DNA of 64,000 bases from NCBI GenBank assembly GCA_009617715.1, contig VTFK01000009.1, positions 1,178,001-1,242,000 of the forward strand. The letters run 5' to 3'. Source of the DNA: Plectrocnemia conspersa (taxonomy: Eukaryota; Arthropoda; Insecta; Trichoptera; Polycentropodidae). The translations under genes were made by a program, and so were the position numbers. The notes under the pieces were generated by a model that was not told where the DNA came from, searched no databases, and worked only from the letters and a program-made list of their open reading frames with translations. Shown here in pieces: positions 34,240 through 44,665 of this stretch (positions are counted from its first letter, which is position 1; each line of letters starts with the position of its first letter).

Positions 34240-36225
34240 TGGGATCAGGTCGAAATACTATATTTATTGAGCATATTTATGTTATTTTTAAAAGACCTCG
34301 TTTCATTTAAATTACAATAAAAAATGCAAATAGTGTATTTAAAAGTAGATTATATAAAGTGTGCAACAACTTTAGTTTCCGAACCTTTTTTTTAATATAT
34401 GAATATCTTCGGACTTTTCTAATTATTCTTTTCTAATTGATTTTAAAAACAATTCGGAAACTAAAGTTATATCACCTTTACTTTATTTTCATTCATAAAT
34501 GCAAAATATATAATCAGGTCGAAACACGCAATTCATTGAGCATTAATAAATTTTAATTTAATGGTGTCCCTGGTTGTAATTAGGATCATATTAAAACGCG
34601 TTATTTAATAAACACTATATTTTTAAAATAGTCCTTTTATATATAAATATAAACGCAAACATTGCGAAGTAGCCTGAGTACATTTTAAAATTCGATAAAA
34701 TATTTAAATGCAATTAATTAAAAATGTAGCCAAAATATGCATCATTAATTTTTATTTTAATACTGTTTCGCTTTATTTATTTTACACAAAGGAACGTGTA
34801 CAATGAAATTAGATCAGGTGAAAACACGATACTAATTAAATATAATTCTATTATTTTTGAAGATCCCTGCTTTATTTAAATGGCACATTGAGACATGACT
34901 TGATATTCAGTTTTACATTTAAAAAAATATTTAAACGCAGGTAATTAAAATCAACTCTAAGCACTCTATATATTGAGCAGTATTATTTCAATTTTTAAAT
35001 AAAAAATGCTAAAGGCGCGTTTATAATATGAACTACAAACATTTTTCTTTCGCCAAAACAATAAGGATTCGGTTATTTTAAAGTTATCTTTGATATTTAA
35101 ATTTAAAAAAAATTAAAAAGTAGCCTTGGTTTATTTTATTAATACAGGAAAATCGATTTATATAAATTATATATTCATTCCAAAAAAAAAAAAATTGCAT
35201 AACAAATCGTGATTATGATAATTCTATTTATTGCCAATTAATAATTCATTTTTTTGGCGGCTTATATAAATGATGACATCATTTTTTTGGAAAATAATAT
35301 ACTCCCTCTCCCTCTCTATGTCACAAGATGTCGGTTCCAGAACCCTCTGTCACAGACTCGCTATTCCGCTGCTCCTTCCTACCGTGACAATATTTAGAGA
35401 AGCCGTCTAAATCAATAGAAACGCAAGAAAAATAATAAGTTAAATAATACTCCCATTTACCAAAATATACAATTATAATCAGGTAAAATTACATTATTTT
35501 TATAATTTCTCTTTAAATTTAAAAACAATACAAAACGCAAACGAAGCAAAAAAAAAGTAAATATGTTATTCCGATTGAACGGTCAATCAGATTAAAACAC
35601 ACTATTTATTACGCTTTTTATAGTAATTTTCCATGGTTCATATAAATAGAATAGGTCGAAATACATTATTTATTGCGCATCACTATATTAAAAAACGGAA
35701 ACGGGCTTTTAAAAGTAATACAAATATATTTTTTCACAAATACGAATGCAATCTATCAGAAGCAGGTCGAAGCCCATTATTTAATGAGCATTATTTAATA
35801 TGCGTTTTATAAGGTTTTCTCTTATTTAAAATATTATAGAATAGGTCGAAACACAGTTTATATTGAGCATCTCCATAGTTAAAATAAAATAAAAAATGCA
35901 AATGGTGCATTTAAAAGAAGTCTAAATACATTTTTGCCCAAATACAGATTATTATGATAAGGTCAAAATACGGTATTTATAAAGCACTGTTTGTATAATA
36001 TGTTATTTCATATTTAAATTGTAATGAAAACGCCAAAGGCGTACTTTACGAATAATTTCAGACATTACTCGAAATATTTAAATTTTATTCAAAATATTAT
36101 TAGAATTCGGTCGAAAAACATCGAGCGATATTTTTACTTAAAATTAAAAATCGCATATTAAAGTATTTAATCATGACCAGGTCGAAGCACTTTATTTATC
36201 GAGCATTGTTTATTTTTTAGCTTTT
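34240..36225 (+). repeat. degenerate satellite array with AGGTCGAAACAC word
   Basis: The phrase ATCAGGTCGAAACAC...TATTTATTGAGCAT recurs in varied form at 34244, 34513, 34813, 35478, 35585, 35651, 35761, 35841, 35956, 36103 and 36174. A companion phrase, AAAAAATGCAAAtgGTGCAT followed by TTAAAAG, lies after it at 34319 and 35911 and is decayed at 35009 and 36027. Intact spacings late in the array are 110-147 bp; longer ones suggest lost or unrecognised units. The array ends about 200 bp before the promoter island of the large gene. Confidence 0.7.
34355..34482. mobile_element. small inverted-repeat element inside the satellite
   Basis: AACTTTAGTTTCCGAA (34368-34383) and its exact reverse complement (34453-34468) flank 69 bp. 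Outside these arms a weaker match (AAAGTGTGCAAC against the complement AAAGGTGATAT) extends the inverted repeats to about 28 bp. It has no coding capacity. It looks like a short MITE or a foldback inserted in the array. Confidence 0.5.
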
Positions 36226-36419
36226 GCCTATGTAAATATTTAAATTCAATTAAAAATACAATAAAATAAACAACACCTACGAATGCATATTTTGTAATTA
36301 TGTACATACATAATGAATACATATCATATCGAAACTAAAACGGCCTATCTCTCATACTTTTCATCGACCGTTTTCATCATCATTAATTTTTTTTATCATC
36401 ATCAATTAATTATCTCATC

Positions 36420-36749
36420 GCGTGTGACGTCACAAACGTCGGCTCATTGAGGTGCGAACGGCGCAGTACATGTGCAGCTCTCTCGGTGAGGAGCATGGTA
36501 TACACGGCGCCGCTGTAAAAATAAACGTAGTTCGGCGCCGATGACGGCCCATGGACGACGCTCCCTCTGTCGCCGTCGCCGCGACGCCAGCGCCCCTAGC
36601 GGTCACAGCTGATTGTTCGCGTCAGTGTCAAAAGTTTGGTCGAAGTGCCGCGCCGCGCCGGCCATGTACGCCATTACCGAATAATAAAACAGTGCCGTTG
36701 TTTATATCGCCACAACGATAAACAAGCAGTGAGTGTCATTAATTAAATC
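36420..36749 (+). promoter_or_regulatory. GC- and CpG-rich promoter and 5' UTR of the large gene
   Basis: Sequence changes sharply from AT-rich satellite to a CpG-rich block. A perfect CRE (TGACGTCA, 36425-36432) lies near its start. A CGTCAGTGTC initiator-like word (about 36619) lies 130 bp before the start codon, which would give a short leader. Upstream ATGs at 36496, 36541 and 36664 each open short frames that stop before 36750; the last, MYAITE, is only six codons. The main ATG has A at -3. TSS position is inferred. Confidence 0.65.
36664..36684 (+). other. upstream ORF in the 5' leader (MYAITE)
   Basis: ATG at 36664 opens six codons and stops at 36682-36684, 65 bp before the main ATG. 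If the leader starts at the initiator near 36620, ribosomes would meet this ATG first, which can lower or condition translation of the main frame. Confidence 0.4.
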
Positions 36750-39700
36750 ATGTCAGAGAAGTCGAAGAGGTCCAGGCGAAACAGGGGGCCGAAACGCAGA
36801 GGCAAAAACAAACCGGCGACCAACAACAGCAATAACAACAGTAACAACAACAGCATCAGCGGCAGCGCCGAAGACATCTCGAAAAACAACAACAGCATTG
36901 GCGGAAGCATAGAGGACATATCTAATGCTGAGATAGCGACACCGAACGAAATCGAATTTAATAATAACGGAGTAATCAATAATGAGGCAATACCGAACAA
37001 GGGCGATTATGTAGTCGAATCACCGCAAGAGTGTATAAAAAAAAAGTTAAATAATTCTAACAAAAGCAAAAGTTTGGATGATGACCGCATCGTGACCATA
37101 ATAGAAGTAGATTCTAAATTAGACGAATTACCAGTCGAGAGTAATGCGATCATAACTGAGGCAGAGTCTGATATAGAATGGGAAATGACTGGAAATTTGG
37201 AGAAAGAAAAATCTGAAGAAGAACCGCAAGAGTCACAAGAGCCGCAAGAGAAGCTCTCTCCGCAGAAAGAACTAGATTTAAGAATATTCCTAGAGTCTTT
37301 GAACCTCACCACTCAAAATAACCCGACACTGACCGAAATAAAGCCGAAACAAAGTGAATTGTCAGAGAATGATATTAAAATTCGCAAAGCACAGATGAGG
37401 GCCGCTCTGGAGCAGCATTGTCAAGCTCAAATGTTAAGGCCTAGATTTTTGGATATTATCGACGAAGAAGGAAGCAACGACTCGGGCGATTCACCCAATA
37501 GGAATTCGTTCAAGTTCATCGACGATTTAGAAGATGACGTTTTCTTGTCGGATAAGAAAGTCAAAGAACCTAAGGAGCATTTTCCTAAGCCCAGAGATTT
37601 TTTGGCGCGCAAAAAAGAGGCTAGGAGGCTGCAGGAATGTAAATTAGTCGGAGCTAAGATCTTAGAAACGGAAGTGGAAGAAGGCTGTGGCGACTGGACT
37701 ATTGAAAATACTGAACAACAGCGTGGCGCTGAGGTAGTTTACCTCGAAGATTCTTCTGATAGCACCAGTGAAAATAATGAAATGGCTGATGATATCGATC
37801 CAGAAGCTTTCTCGGAGGAGAGGGTCGATATCAAAACACCGGTGATAGAGTTAAATAATGAGTTTGACGGCAAGTTGATGCCTGATAATGCGAATGATGG
37901 GTCGATGAACTCTGAAAAAATAAATATGCAAACTGGTCCCGAGAGTGCGTTCGCTGCCAACGAAGAACTCATTGAGAGCTTAGAGAATTTGTTGGTGAAT
38001 CCGCCGGTGGCGGAGGCGTGCAACGAGGTCATCATGTTAGCTAACGAATTCGTCGATGAACTACCTATAGTTACGGAGGTTTTGAACGAGAAGAATGAGG
38101 TGTTAAAGTCGGACTCTTCACTCAACCGATCCAGTGGCAGCAATTTTGATTCGTCCGAAGACACTGACACTAAATGCGAAGAGTACTCTCGCCAAGATTC
38201 CTCTAGCAGCGTTTGCTCGTCACACAGCACCGCCAAATACAATCCGATGACATCGTCCCTCACTGACATAGACGCTTTGGTGCATGACGATGTAGCTAAC
38301 AGTCCCGAACACAAACACAACGAGCCTAATCTTGTCGAAACTGTTGCAGGTCAGCCGGGCGACGCTGTCAAAGCGCCGACGTCGCTCAAAGAACTGTGCG
38401 TTGACAAAATAGCAGGTTTGGAATACGGAAGCACCATTCTGACCGAGCTGGCCACCGTGTCGCAGAGTCTGGGGGAGTTCGCCAAAGAGGCGTTGTTGGA
38501 AATGCGCGATTTAGATCCGAAGAGAGAGGAAACGTGGGACTCAGACGTGTCTCCGGAGTCGAAGACACCGCCGGTCCCCGTCAGACACCATCCGAAACTG
38601 CCGCCGGCTCTGCACTTAGAAAAAACGCCTCCTCCCGTGACGCCCAGACAGTCATCTTTCAAATTATTGCAAGAAGAGCCACCTTGGATCGGACTCCAAT
38701 CGCAGAAAGACCCATCGGTCGTAGCATATTTATCTCCTCTACAAAAGAAGCAAATGGATTCCACGAAGAACTATAGCGAAGATGAAGTTGGCGAACTTAT
38801 AGACATGCACTGTAAATACGCGGACAGGCGGTGCCACGACGAAAATGCTAATTCAGAAAAAATGCCAACGGCATCTAATAATAACGATGATAAAATGGCG
38901 GTGCAAGTGACCGGCGAGCGTGCGGCGCCAGACACCGCTAATAGACTTCTGGCAATCATCCGAGATCCTGCGGTCAATCCGAAGGTCCAGAAAGAGAAAG
39001 CGGAAGACGACAAAACGGAGGCTGCGTTCGATTTCATGGAGACCTTGAAGAACTTCGAAGACATGAACAGAAACTTGCAAAGCAACATTAGCAAATCGTT
39101 GACGAAGAGGGAGAAAGAAAACATAGAAATGTCCAATCGCTATGAGTCGAAAAAAATAGTAACGAAACGCAAAGTCGATACTAAAGAAACGCAAGAAAAT
39201 AATAAACATGATAATTTAAATAGATCTACCGAAAGAGTTGTTAAAGTAACGTTAGAAAAAGAACAAGCTGCCAAAACCAACGGCACGTTTGAAAATCCTA
39301 CGCGCGAATTAGAACGTTTACTCAATAAACACAATTTCCTATTAAGCGATCCGATACTTGAATCGGTTCCAAAGCATGATTTCGGTAGCGTTAAGGAAGT
39401 CAGAAAAACGTATAGAAGAAGCTCTTTGCCTAGAGAGCTTCACGATGCTCAAATGGAGTATATATTGCAAAAAGAAAAGGAGATTGAAGAGCAGATTAGA
39501 CAATTAGAGCAAGAGCGGCATGTTACGAGCGTCAAAATACACGAAGAGTCTAAAATTAGTACGTCCAGTAACGATCAAAGCTTTCAGGCTGAAAAATATA
39601 GAATATCTCGACAGGGAGACGTGGCCACTTATCAATCTGACGTCAATAAGGAATCTACAACCAAGTCGAACAAGATCGAACGTCCGAGGCTAATTTCGGA

Positions 39701-40163
39701 CGGAGAGAAGTTCCGCGAGCAAATGTATTGTGAATATATGGACAAAGTTGCGGAGAGAGAAGAGAGAAAGCAGCATAAAGTGATTAAGATTACGAACGTA
39801 CCGAACGGGAGTGGTCACGACTTGGAGAGTGATAAGAATACGCTGAATGAGATTAGGAACACTTGTAATAAAATAGAAGAAGAGTTCATTATCAAGGCCA
39901 AGGAGAGGTGGGACAAGATGGGCTTCAATGACGACGCGGCGGAAGAGAGGGCTCCTAGGGTTATCGAGCATAAGATCAAAGTCGTGGCTGACGATGTCGA
40001 AAAAGAGGTGGATAAGCTGCCTAGTCATCTTCAAGAATTTGTGGAATTCACCAGCAACGGCGACGAGACTGGTGAGTCTTGGACTGATAGTGGAATGGGA
40101 CTGTTGTTTGTGGCCTGCCCGTTGTTGTTGCTGACGTTTGCCATAGCAAAAAAGTTTTGGTAG
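36750..40163 (+). CDS. large acidic, mostly disordered protein with a hydrophobic C-terminal tail (unassigned)
   Basis: One uninterrupted frame of 1137 codons, far longer than chance in this AT-rich DNA and much richer in G+C. The N-terminus is strongly basic (MSEKSKRSRRNRGPKRRGKN) and is followed by an Asn/Ser tract (residues about 25-36). Acidic Glu/Gln-rich and Asp/Ser-rich stretches follow (about 138-170, 225-270, 325-350). There is a block with SLKELCVDKIAGLEYGSTIL, a proline-rich strip (about 604-633), and PPWIGLQSQKDPSVVAYLSP just after it. A charged coiled-coil-like helix (ELHDAQMEYILQKEKEIEEQ) lies near 896-930. The last residues, GLLFVACPLLLLTFAIAKKF and a final Trp, form a single hydrophobic segment at the very C-terminus, as in tail-anchored membrane proteins; no signal peptide is seen. 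I do not recognise the family. A good splice donor lies inside the frame at 40072, so a form without the tail is possible. Membrane insertion and cytosolic orientation are inference. Confidence 0.92.
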   Translation: MSEKSKRSRRNRGPKRRGKNKPATNNSNNNSNNNSISGSAEDISKNNNSIGGSIEDISNAEIATPNEIEFNNNGVINNEAIPNKGDYVVESPQECIKKKLNNSNKSKSLDDDRIVTIIEVDSKLDELPVESNAIITEAESDIEWEMTGNLEKEKSEEEPQESQEPQEKLSPQKELDLRIFLESLNLTTQNNPTLTEIKPKQSELSENDIKIRKAQMRAALEQHCQAQMLRPRFLDIIDEEGSNDSGDSPNRNSFKFIDDLEDDVFLSDKKVKEPKEHFPKPRDFLARKKEARRLQECKLVGAKILETEVEEGCGDWTIENTEQQRGAEVVYLEDSSDSTSENNEMADDIDPEAFSEERVDIKTPVIELNNEFDGKLMPDNANDGSMNSEKINMQTGPESAFAANEELIESLENLLVNPPVAEACNEVIMLANEFVDELPIVTEVLNEKNEVLKSDSSLNRSSGSNFDSSEDTDTKCEEYSRQDSSSSVCSSHSTAKYNPMTSSLTDIDALVHDDVANSPEHKHNEPNLVETVAGQPGDAVKAPTSLKELCVDKIAGLEYGSTILTELATVSQSLGEFAKEALLEMRDLDPKREETWDSDVSPESKTPPVPVRHHPKLPPALHLEKTPPPVTPRQSSFKLLQEEPPWIGLQSQKDPSVVAYLSPLQKKQMDSTKNYSEDEVGELIDMHCKYADRRCHDENANSEKMPTASNNNDDKMAVQVTGERAAPDTANRLLAIIRDPAVNPKVQKEKAEDDKTEAAFDFMETLKNFEDMNRNLQSNISKSLTKREKENIEMSNRYESKKIVTKRKVDTKETQENNKHDNLNRSTERVVKVTLEKEQAAKTNGTFENPTRELERLLNKHNFLLSDPILESVPKHDFGSVKEVRKTYRRSSLPRELHDAQMEYILQKEKEIEEQIRQLEQERHVTSVKIHEESKISTSSNDQSFQAEKYRISRQGDVATYQSDVNKESTTKSNKIERPRLISDGEKFREQMYCEYMDKVAEREERKQHKVIKITNVPNGSGHDLESDKNTLNEIRNTCNKIEEEFIIKAKERWDKMGFNDDAAEERAPRVIEHKIKVVADDVEKEVDKLPSHLQEFVEFTSNGDETGESWTDSGMGLLFVACPLLLLTFAIAKKFW
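40066..40077 (+). promoter_or_regulatory. in-frame 5' splice donor before the membrane tail
   Basis: GAGACTG|GTGAGT places an exon end at 40071, after codon 1107 plus one base (phase 1). The exon at 62162 begins with the two bases AA, so joining gives GAA (Glu) and continues PVMFAPTFKAKAPAS in frame. Use of this donor would replace the hydrophobic tail; ignoring it gives the tail-anchored form and the poly(A) site at 40379. Confidence 0.5.
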
Positions 40164-40400
40164 AACTAAATAAAAACTAACAGTCAACTAACATAAACTA
40201 ACAAGTGTGATATTTTTATACCAGTGCCATTATTAATATTTTGTATATTCGCCTGTGAAGCATGATCTGTTTTATTTTATATGTAACACTAATATGTATT
40301 AATTTATTTTGTATTTATTCACACTGTGATTTTATCTCTTTGGAAAAACAGATGTTACTGTGATGTTTATGATTTGTTAATAAAATACGACGTTTATTAT
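40164..40400 (+). terminator. 3' UTR and poly(A) signal of the large gene
   Basis: The stop codon TAG is at 40161-40163. The leader-like AT-rich 3' region ends with AATAAA at 40379-40384, followed about 20 bp later by a GT-rich word (ATGTGTC), the usual arrangement for cleavage and polyadenylation near 40400. Confidence 0.65.
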
Positions 40401-40499
40401 ACAAAATGTGTCATTTTATCATTTGTAATACGATACCTATTCGAACATGTGTAAAGTGTAAGTAAATGCATGATAGTATTAAATAATATTTTTAATGAA

Positions 40500-40640
40500 A
40501 GTTTGAGAATCACCGCAGCAATATTTGAAGAGACGCCGTCGATATTCATCGACAGACCATCTATCGGCGCACTTTTAACAATTTAGGGTTCAGACTTTGA
40601 ATGATAGATGGCGCTAGTGTCGCTTAATTTTAATTTAAAA
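40500..40640. repeat. short inverted-repeat block with GATGGCGCT motif
   Basis: CCATCTATC (40557-40565) and GATAGATGG (40603-40611) are inverted repeats, the second followed by CGCTAGTGTCGC. CGTCGATATTCATCGACAG just before is another small dyad. The arrangement looks like a small repeat end or hairpin element; GATGGCGCT-type words are frequent in insect repeats. Confidence 0.35.
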
Positions 40641-41454
40641 ATTATTTGTTATTGTATTTAAATTTTAAATAATTAAAGGGTACTTTGTCTTCTAACGTCA
40701 CTTTAAATGTCTAAGAACGAAGTACCCGTGAATTTTCGCAGATATGATCAATTTGGTTTTTAAATTTTATGTCTATTCGTAATATATTATGCTTGGTTTT
40801 TATATAACATTGTTGGCAAGCGCAGACTTTCAAAGAAACGGCCGCGATACTTTCTTTGAGTTATGCTTGTTTTTCTCGGCACAACGGTTAGAATTTCTCG
40901 GACTTTGTGATTTAGAGAAGTCGTCCCGAATGACAGTGAGTCATTTTCGCGTTTTCAAAGCATGTTCGCGAAAGCGTCATAGTACCGGCCGGCGTCTCGA
41001 CGTCTTACTTTGGTATATTCTCTGAATTATTAAGGGTTGTCAATTTTGGTTTGAAGCTTGGATATTATTTTAATACAATTGTAATTAAAAATATCAACTG
41101 GGTTTAAAATATAAATAACATTTACCAACAATAATTAAATTTATCTGGGTAATCTAAGTTAAAAATATTTTGTTCTGCGCATGACTTCACCTACATATCA
41201 ATAGCATTCACAAGTCATTAGTAATGAGAAGCGTTACCTTGTGCGGCTAGTATTAGAATTTATATTTTATTTATTTTTTATTCAACACGTTATTATTAGA
41301 CTTTTATTTAAAAAAAAACAATTAAATCTATAAATACATTTTATATTTTACAGTGTAAATAAAAAATAAAAAAGCAATATTTTATAACAAATATAATAAA
41401 TACCACAAATTATTAAAAGTATTAAATATTTTTTTCTTAAAACTAATTAGGAAA
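40641..41454. other. downstream flank of the large gene
   Basis: The 40770-41030 part is GC-richer and holds a 78-codon frame with no recognisable domain. I cannot support a gene. It may be regulatory or a repeat remnant (ACCGGCCGGCG near 40982). Confidence 0.35.
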
Positions 41455-41765
41455 CTATTTAAGGGCAAAATAGTGTGACTTTGCATCTAAAATAGACGCT
41501 GAAAAGTTGGTAACAGCTTATTTAGTTATTGTACTTATTGTATTTCATAGACAGTGCTGATGTAGGAAAGCTGGTGGAGACGTGATGTCCTCCGAATGAT
41601 CCGCTGAGGTATTCCGTGCTTGTTGCTGTTGTTTGTTTTCGGTTTGGTTGTCTTGAATCGTGGTCATCTGCTTTGGTGCGTGTGATTGTCACCGACTCTA
41701 TCGTCTTCTGATGTGATTCTGCAGTGTCAGATCATTTATACTTTTGATTCGAGTCGTCTCTGTCG
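41455..41765 (-). repeat. dispersed repeat family D, copy 4
   Basis: GTGTGACTTTGCATC (41474) matches the start at 7330. GTAACAGCTTATTTAGTTATT and GCTGGTGGAGACGTGATGTC follow in the same order as in the 7.3 kb copy. The minus strand keeps a short Gln/Asn-rich frame without a recognised domain. Confidence 0.45.
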
Positions 41766-43510
41766 AATCAGAGATCCATACATTAATTGAATAACGAAAT
41801 ATGTTCACGCCTTGAAGTATAACTCTTAGGTAAATTTTCTAAATCGTTAATGCAAGGGGTAGATTAAAATAGCGGTTTTTACGCCGATAAGACGCATTGT
41901 CAATTGCCTTATTTATGTACAAAAGGGTTGTTTTTGTTGTGTTATTAACTGTTAGGTGTCGACGAGAAGATGAAATCTCTTATAATTATGGTATATGTTG
42001 CAATTGTGGTATTAAGTATTATCTTTTTAACAAAACGCGTGGCTATTTACATTTCATAAGTTAGAAATTGTTGTTTAAATGACCTCAGCTTCAACTGCGC
42101 ACCTGTGTGGACTTCGCACAATATTAAAAAAAATTAACGTCACACAGTAGTGAAGTATTTTTCGATTAGATTTTACTGGATTTATTTCTTAACTGCAATT
42201 GGTTGTATTCATATAATAAAATATAAAACACATATTTTTTAAATTATTTATTTTACTATTAGTTGACTTAATTTATAAATATTTTCTTGCTTCGATTACT
42301 TATGCTAAAAAATATTTTTATAGATTGATTTATATATTATATTACCCGGCTCTGCCTAAGAATTTCATATGATTAGATTAATATTTTACGCTATGTTGCG
42401 CAATATCAAATCTACGTATATACCTGTTTAATAATTTCATGACACCAGAGCTCACTGTTTGACAAGAAACCTTTTAATAATTTATGTAAATATATTTTAT
42501 TAAAACAGTTTCTAAGCTACGTAAAAAACAAAATACTGTGTTTATTTAAAGTGTTATTTTGAAGTTTTGAATATTTTTCTTTATTGTAAGTGATTTTTTC
42601 TTGAAAGTAAATTGGAAATTTTGTAGCTTAAGTTAGTTTTGCCCTACATATATACAATAAGTATAACTAATTGGCAATAATTTTTAACCTAAAAAATAAA
42701 ATTATTTTAAAATGCACCTGGTAACCCTAATTTCCACACGTATACATTTATACCCAAGTATATTATAATATGTACAAATATAACACGAGAAATAGGCCAG
42801 TCGGCCTGGTAAAGACTGAATCGTATCCCGAAATAAACTCGCGCATTATATTTGACTGTAATATATCTTTAGAGAACGTTTAGAACGAATGTGCCGGGTT
42901 AAGAAAGGTTATAGACGTCTAATTGGTTCTAGGGAGTTTAATGGACAATGATTAATGGACTGACGATATTATCTGACTTTTTCTCTTCCTTGCAGTCATA
43001 ATTCAGATACAAAATATTTGCATAAGAAAAATCATTGTAATTGTAAATAATTCAATTAGTATCAGATTTGATTTTTTTATAACTAGTTTTGCATTTTAAA
43101 ATAAATTATAATTATTTTTAGTTACATTACAAAATTATGAATATTTTATTGATTTTTGATGTACATAACATAGTAAACTTGATGAATGTAAAAATGCATT
43201 TTAAAATGTTATATTACTACGTTTGTATTTTTATAAAATACGAATATCTTACCTGTTGAAAAATTAATGTTAGGTATATATTAATAGTACAAACTAACAG
43301 ACAGATATAATTTAATCATATCACATTATTTTATTTAAAAATATTAATTGAATTTTATCTATTCAACAACTGCTCGAATAATATTATATTAAATAATAAA
43401 AATTAAAATAATTAATAATTTTTTTTTATTATTTGTATCAGAGCTACATTTCTTTATACTATGTGCCATTTTGTAACAAGATGGCTCATTAGGTTGGGTT
43501 ATAAATTAAG
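41766..43510. other. AT-rich non-coding stretch
   Basis: Nothing recognisable. Confidence 0.4.
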
Positions 43511-43514
43511 TTAG

Positions 43515-43656
43515 GATATTTTATTAAAAAAATATTTTAATATTAATTAGAAATATATTTTAATAAAGTTTTTTTTAATTTTTATTAAACAAATGATATT
43601 TTATTAAAAAAATATTTTAATATTAATTAGAAATATATTTTAATAAAGTTTTTTTT
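43515..43656 (+). repeat. exact 62-bp tandem duplication, offset 80 bp
   Basis: The segment from GATATTTTATT to AATAAAGTTTTTTTT (43515-43576) returns identically at 43595-43656. No differences are visible, so the duplication is recent or was recently converted. Confidence 0.9.
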
Positions 43657-44395
43657 CTTAGATTGAAACCACAAATAAAATATTTCACTCGCGACTAACT
43701 TTTAAGTTTTTTTATAATAAAATATCTACTTCAGTAAATATTTATATAAAATATATATGCACTTTAAATAATTATGATATAGAGTTTTTAAAAAATATAA
43801 TTTACTGCATAAAATTTTATATGTATGATAAAATCTTGAATTTTTCTTACACATATTTTTTTTTAAATTTTGTCTTTCATTGCTAATTAAAAACATATTT
43901 TAATTTATTTTGTCATATCGTATTGATATTTGTAACACTTAAATAAACCTTATTTTAATCATTTTATTATGGTCTGTAACTTTGAGGTCGTCGACTTTGC
44001 TTATTGAAATATTATTTTATGACATTAATATTAACCCATTATAAAAAAGTACTTTTTTTTAAATTGTATAGTATGAATCAGTTAATCTCAATCAAAGGTA
44101 CGCAATTTGTTTAGTGCTGCGTCAAATTTTAAGACTTAAGTGCATTATTGTTAAATTAAAAAATGAAGCTTTTTACTTTACTCTACCCTTTATCTGATTT
44201 ATTGAACTTAAATATGAGTTACTGTTTTATTGAAATTAATAAAAATTAAAGTACATTTTTAACCTTTTAAAGTTTGATCCTCTCCTTAACTTTATGGACG
44301 TAAATAACATATAATATGAAACAAAAATTTGGATTTTCTTTTAGAAACTCTTAATTAAAGCTTCCTAAAATAAGCTGTTATTTTTATTTCTGCTT
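43657..44395. other. AT-rich spacer
   Basis: Nothing recognisable. Confidence 0.4.
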
Positions 44396-44665
44396 TTACC
44401 TTTTTTCACCTGTGAGCCGTTCGTTCCGGTCCGCCGGCGGAAAATCACGCAAAATAATTTATAACACGCCGCCGTTTCATAATGTTGTGTTATGAGTGTA
44501 TATTTTTTTTATCAGGTACTTATAAATAAATCATATTTTCGGCGGGAAAAACCGTTCGTCGGTTTTTCAGTTCGCGCTGGGCGCTAATTCTGCTTGGCTA
44601 TTCCGGGAAAGCGTTGCGGAAGTGACGTCACGACGCCGCTTTTCTGCAGCGTGGGGGCAGTGAAA
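44396..44665. promoter_or_regulatory. GC-rich patch with CRE and E2F-like site
   Basis: Clustered CpG, a perfect TGACGTCA (44623-44630) and TTTTCGGCGGGAAAA (about 44537), which resembles an E2F site. GGTCCGCCGGCGG is a further GC-rich dyad. It could be another internal promoter or an enhancer in the large intron; no donor-bounded exon is clear. Confidence 0.35.

Noticed and set aside
25725..36225. CRISPR-like arrays
   Set aside because: Repeat units are long, diverged and AT-rich without uniform spacers, in a eukaryotic context; they are satellites.
36743..40187. Long open frames on the minus strand and in other frames across the large gene (for example 37739-38320 and 39690-40187)
   Set aside because: They lie wholly within the 1137-codon frame, have Ser/Leu-rich composition expected from antisense of Glu/Lys/Asn-rich codons, and show no domain or promoter.
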